DNA from: Lasioglossum baleicum
Taxonomy: Eukaryota; Arthropoda; Insecta; Hymenoptera; Halictidae
Assembly (NCBI RefSeq): GCF_051020765.1
Contig: NC_134929.1
Coordinates: forward strand, 22,086,135-22,150,134
Direction: 5' to 3'
Length of the DNA: 64,000 nt
Part shown: piece by piece, positions 59,698-64,000 of the stretch
Numbering within the stretch: the stretch's first letter is position 1
How the letters are laid out: every line of letters starts with the position of its first letter
Made by a program: the position numbers and the translations under genes
The notes under the pieces: model-generated
What the model saw: only the letters and a program-made list of their open reading frames with translations
What the model was told of the DNA's origin: nothing
Database searches by the model: none

Positions 59698-62600
59698 GTG
59701 CCTTCAGGATTCGCGCGGGCAAAACCTACGGAATAGCCGATTATCCTGACTTCGATCCAGCATCGCAAACTGTCCCGGTCAGTATGTATGTATAAACTTC
59801 AGACGCGAAAATAGTTCTAGAATTGCGCGACGGTCACCGGTGACCGACACCCTAAAACACTGTTCGCTGATCACGGATCAGAAATATCGTTACCAACTAT
59901 TAACGACACTCAATTTCATAATAATCGGCGATGTATCGTAAAGATCTATCGACACCGTGACGGGCATCCCTGCACGATAAATAGTTGCTTCGATTCGTGC
60001 CGGTCGCCTGTACACCGGTCAAGGAAACAGGATCTATGTAAATGAATCTTTTCTTTCCAATAGAACACACACGATATTGAAACTGGATTAATAAAATTCG
60101 GGAAGATTTTTTTTATTAATTTTGCAACCAGAGATGCGTTATAATTTCGAGCGGTTTTTGCTGTACGCGCAACTGCAGGCTCGAATCTCTGCCGCACAAA
60201 TCGGCTCTCAGCATTAGGCTCGTATTTCTGGATAACGTTGCCGCGCTCGTCGATTTGTTAAAGTTTCGAATTATTATTAATTATAATTTTTCACGCGACC
60301 GCGGCTCGCACACCGTATTCAGAAAAATAAGTGCCGCTCGAGTGTGGCACTCGATACTTGTCGCAGGCGCGATCGTTTGCACTCGTATTACCGCCGCCAC
60401 TGTTTATTCAAATAATACGGTTAGGCCACACAACGACGACGATGCTTGTACACCGGGAATTCCTAGTATCGGATTCGTGCGACTGTATTACGCCAGATAA
60501 GGGATCGATACGTCCGCGCGACGATTTTAAAAGCGGAACAGTGTAGGGCAATTAGGTTCAAGCGCGTTCGCATACCTCTTCTCCCAAATATGTAAATAGT
60601 ACACCGACAATCTAATAACTAAGCGTATTGACACTGGCTGCGGGGCAGGAGGGGGTCGTCGTCTCTCGTACTCTTGTAATATCCGCGAAAACCGAAAGAT
60701 GGCGGTCACTTAGGTAACCGTCATTTTTCATGTCCTCTCGTAACAAGATTCTAAAGAGGAAAAGAACCTCCTTTTCTCATGCTTATTCCCGTGCTTCCTG
60801 GCGAGCTTTTTTATCTGTTGAAGACAGTCTGAACGCGGACATTTACCGGAAAAATACTCTTTCAGAATGTCTTGAATCGTGCTCATATATCTTAAAACAA
60901 AGGACTATGGCTCCTTGAACTGTAATGTTGTTTCTTTCATAGATTCTAATTACCATATTTAGACACGTGTTTGGAATACGTGTAATACACATAACGTTGG
61001 AAATACAGGGATCTGTCCTTTGTTTAAAACATTTTATGACACCGGGTAAATCCTTAAACTTAAAAAAAACTTAATTGTCTTGTTATTGATCAGCGTTCAA
61101 GGTCATCGACGAGCTCCGGAATAATAATTGAAACATTAATATGTCTATTTACGAAGTCGAGAGATCAGCCGAGTGGAGGCTAATTACCAGCAGTTTGCTC
61201 GGTTTACTTTTTTTTGTGGTCGTCTCTACGTTGCACCGCGAGCGCCCGCGCGCGCACTAGAATTTGCATCTTTGTTCGCCGAAGTAGCACGTTGCCGGGA
61301 ATGCGCGGTGTTATGCCCGTACGCCTACATGCCATGCCAGATAAGACGTCGACATGTGCAACGAACATTGTCGGAAAGTGGGACACTCCTGGTTGACCAT
61401 GAATTTCTTGTTAAGCCTCGCGAATTTATGCTCGAGCGTGGTATATCGTGTTGCGCGGAATCTAGATGGAACTAATCTGAGATTAATCGGAAACGACTCG
61501 CGCGATGCTATCCGGCCGCCATATTCACGCCGTTTCGCCACCAATTAAAACCGAGCGTGTTAACAATAAGACTAATCGTCGGAAACGTACGTACACATAC
61601 TTCTGAATGAACGCTTTCTGGAAATGTGGGAGACGGAGTTGGCCGCCTTTACTTAACCATCGGATTTTCTGGAATTTTTGAGTGTTGAAAATGTAGGTTT
61701 TGTCGGCGAACCGGTTGAGAGCCGCTGCGCTAAGTAAATCCAAAGATCGATGGACGCTGTCCAATTGTTCGACACAGATCGATACGCATCGATACATCGG
61801 CGAAACTCAATTCCGTGACGAAATTGGATCGTCGCGTTGATTGTTCGTTGTGCAAAGTTATCGGTACTTTGTCGTGTATGTACATATATTGCGCGGCGAC
61901 GAAACCGCTGTTCCGTCGTGACATTGGAATTCCTTGAACGCGCTTATGCTCCTTTTTGCGAGCGTATAGCTGCCCAATGGGTGCCGCGGAACTATGCGGG
62001 ACGATTCCATTCAATCATAAATTCCGACTCGTCTACGAGCCGAGCTCGATACACACATGCCTGCGAAAAAATCAATTTTTACTCTTCCATGAATAGTAAT
62101 CGATCAACCATCGCTATCGTTAGAAACAATTTCTTTGGTGGATGTCATCGTGTAACGTAAAGCTCCATCCTACGAGGAATGGAGAAGAATAATATGTATT
62201 CGGATTTCTCGGGTCCAAAATGTTGGAGTGTCTCTTGCAGTCTTGCAGTACCTGCAACAACGGTTGCAAGTTTCAACAAACACGGCGGAGAATATTTTCG
62301 TGGAGGTGCAGGAGCACGAGCACGTAGCTGCATGTAATCTCGCGTGACATATTTTAATCGCCATAAGTTACGCCTCGGGTGGTTAACGCGCGCGCCGAGG
62401 ATAAATTGCGCGGGCCTCTGCTCTCGCTTCTGGGTCTCGTAAAAAATTATTTAATAAAACCGGAACGCGAAAGCACGCCGACGTTAATCCGCCAAAAACG
62501 GACGAGAATGCCGCGAAATTGGTCGCGACGTTCAACGGCCGTCTCCCTTTAAATTTTAAAAGGAACAGGAACACACCGAAGCCGGCTAAAAATATTGGAC

Positions 62601-63246
62601 GGGCTAAAGAGGTAGGGGATGCGAGAGTGCTTTCTTTAAGCTGATGGGCTATTTCAGCGCTGGGGATATATGTATCTTGCAAATTCCTCTTTTATCTGCA
62701 AACTAAAATTGTTCATGTTTCGTGTACAGGCTGTTTAAACGAACGTCTCCGATTATCTGTGATTTTTCAGAGTATCATCGTTCGAATACAACTTGCATGT
62801 AATGGATGGTGACAGTGTCTTCTAGTGCAAATGCACTCGTATCGCACGCGCTTAGGCTCGCTCGAAGGGAACGGAAGTTCGATTGGACGTGATCTCGAAA
62901 TATGTCCAACGATCCCGAGGACGCGGCCACGTAATCGGTAATTCCGATTGCCTCCTCCTCTGATTAGCCTAAGCCCCTCTGCGCGGCGTGCGTTGCATCG
63001 CACAGAATACGCCAAGGGCCAAGAGTCAACTGTGCAATTGACCAGGCAGACGTGCGTTTCCGAGAAATGTCCTTCGAGTTATGGAACAAATGTCGTCTCC
63101 GACGGCTTCAGATTCCAACGAACCAGTCTCGCGCCGGTCATACATTTTGTTTGCCGCATCCTGGACAATCCACAATTCTATTCGTCGAACAGATTGAGCA
63201 CTGAAACTGATACAATCGGTGTAAAACCTCCATTGACCTCAAAGAA

Positions 63247-63280
63247 GTAGAAAAGTAGAAAAGTAGAAAAGTAGAAAAGT
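63247..63280 (+). repeat. (GTAGAAAA)n tandem repeat
   Basis: Four perfect 8-bp units followed by GT. Confidence 0.92.
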
Positions 63281-64000
63281 TACCCTCTCTCTGCCAGTAC
63301 CGGATGCACGCGTCACGTCACGTGTCGTGTCCGATCCGTGGGGGAATAGCGTCGTAGAGGGGGAAGGTTGTACGGGCCCGTACGGGCCTGTGCGGGCCTA
63401 CGTGTGTCCGCACGATTATTTTCACGTTTTCATCGACTGCGTTTCCAACGATGCAGTTCATTTTTCTAGAGCTAAGCTTTCAGAGAAGATTATCCGTGAG
63501 CATACACGTGTTCGAGCGTATGCTAGGGCGCTCAGATGCCGCAAAGAACGGGTTCTAGAACCAATTAGCCCGTTCTAGCGTGGCATTATTCGCCGCAGGA
63601 CGAAAACTCGAGAGCCGGGTTGCCGCGGCGCGATCGATTGGCCGCGCGTTTCAGACGATAATAAATATTGTTCGGCCCCGGTTTACGCGTCGATCACAGC
63701 TTTTCGACAATGAAACGCATCCCTCGAAAATAGAATCACGTAGCCGCGTGGGTGGGTGCATAGTGCGCGTTATGTAACCGGTGCACGTGTACAACGGATG
63801 TCGATACGAGGGAAACTTCACCGCTCCGAAGAGCAATCGTGTCCCGACTCCCGGTGGATCGCACGTGGAACATTTTGGCACCGAACCGATGTGACAAACG
63901 ATTTCGCCGAACACACACAAACTGCTGGGCAACGCGTTGACTCACCAGCCTCGCGATTTATTTCCGAGATCTTGCCATTCGACGCGACGCGGGAAAACGC

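Larger units (their letters stand above)
58286..64000. other. Distal region, no gene recognised
   Basis: Mixed GC/AT DNA with no protein family that I recognise. The longest plausible + frame is 58939-59322 (127 codons), without a domain and shadowed by an antisense frame. A (GTAGAAAA)4 tandem lies at 63247-63280 and a GGGCC-rich mini-repeat at 63374-63400. If a gene starts at 57.9 kb this is probably its first intron. Confidence 0.45.

Noticed and set aside
63247..63280. Short regularly spaced repeats as a CRISPR-like array
   Set aside because: It is a simple 8-bp tandem repeat without spacers, in an animal nuclear genome.

Overview
The window looks like nuclear DNA of an insect, most likely a hymenopteran (ant or bee). 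The reasons are long AT/GC-mixed intergenic and intronic DNA, small GT-AG introns inside housekeeping genes, many mariner/Tc1-type DNA transposon relics, and three protein genes that align well with animal families. The species cannot be fixed from the sequence alone. There is no bacterial-type operon, CRISPR array, rRNA or convincing tRNA.

Three genes are well supported. (1) A large C2H2 zinc-finger regulator of the RREB1 / Drosophila pebbled (hindsight) family lies on the + strand. It has a leader plus tiny first coding exon (23250-23268), a 12.3 kb intron, a 74-nt exon, one 4.4 kb exon with most fingers, and a last exon ending at 41602. All phases join and give about 1682 residues. (2) A SIRT6-type NAD-dependent deacylase lies on the - strand in seven exons (50796 down to 47890, about 410 residues). 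(3) ELP3, the catalytic subunit of Elongator, lies on the + strand in nine exons (55165-57521, 551 residues). SIRT6 and ELP3 act in chromatin/DNA maintenance and tRNA wobble-uridine modification respectively; nothing shows that the three genes work together.

Layout: 1-22370 is intergenic or far-upstream DNA dense with transposon relics. It holds two deleted mariners, a TA-target element nested in a TTAA-target MITE, a 1 kb cluster of one repeated terminal motif, two Tc1-type elements with IR/DR ends, and several MITEs. 22373-41800 is the pebbled-like gene; its long first intron has microsatellites, a decayed MITE and candidate regulatory sites. 41800-47760 is gene-poor, with hairpins and TA microsatellites. 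47760-50800 is SIRT6. 51471-54790 is a second transposon patch (hAT-like remnant with long inverted repeats, a Tc1-type end, a possible solo LTR). 55165-57521 is ELP3. 57900-64000 holds a possible non-coding first exon and otherwise no gene I can recognise.

No clearly new molecular system was found. The most informative novelties are transposon-structural: two mariner copies sharing one N-terminal deletion, a nested insertion whose TA target is supported by a paralogous uninterrupted copy, and the five-fold terminal-motif array at 8.5-9.6 kb. The upstream-ORF-rich leader and newly assembled N-terminus of the pebbled-like gene are the most interesting genic points.
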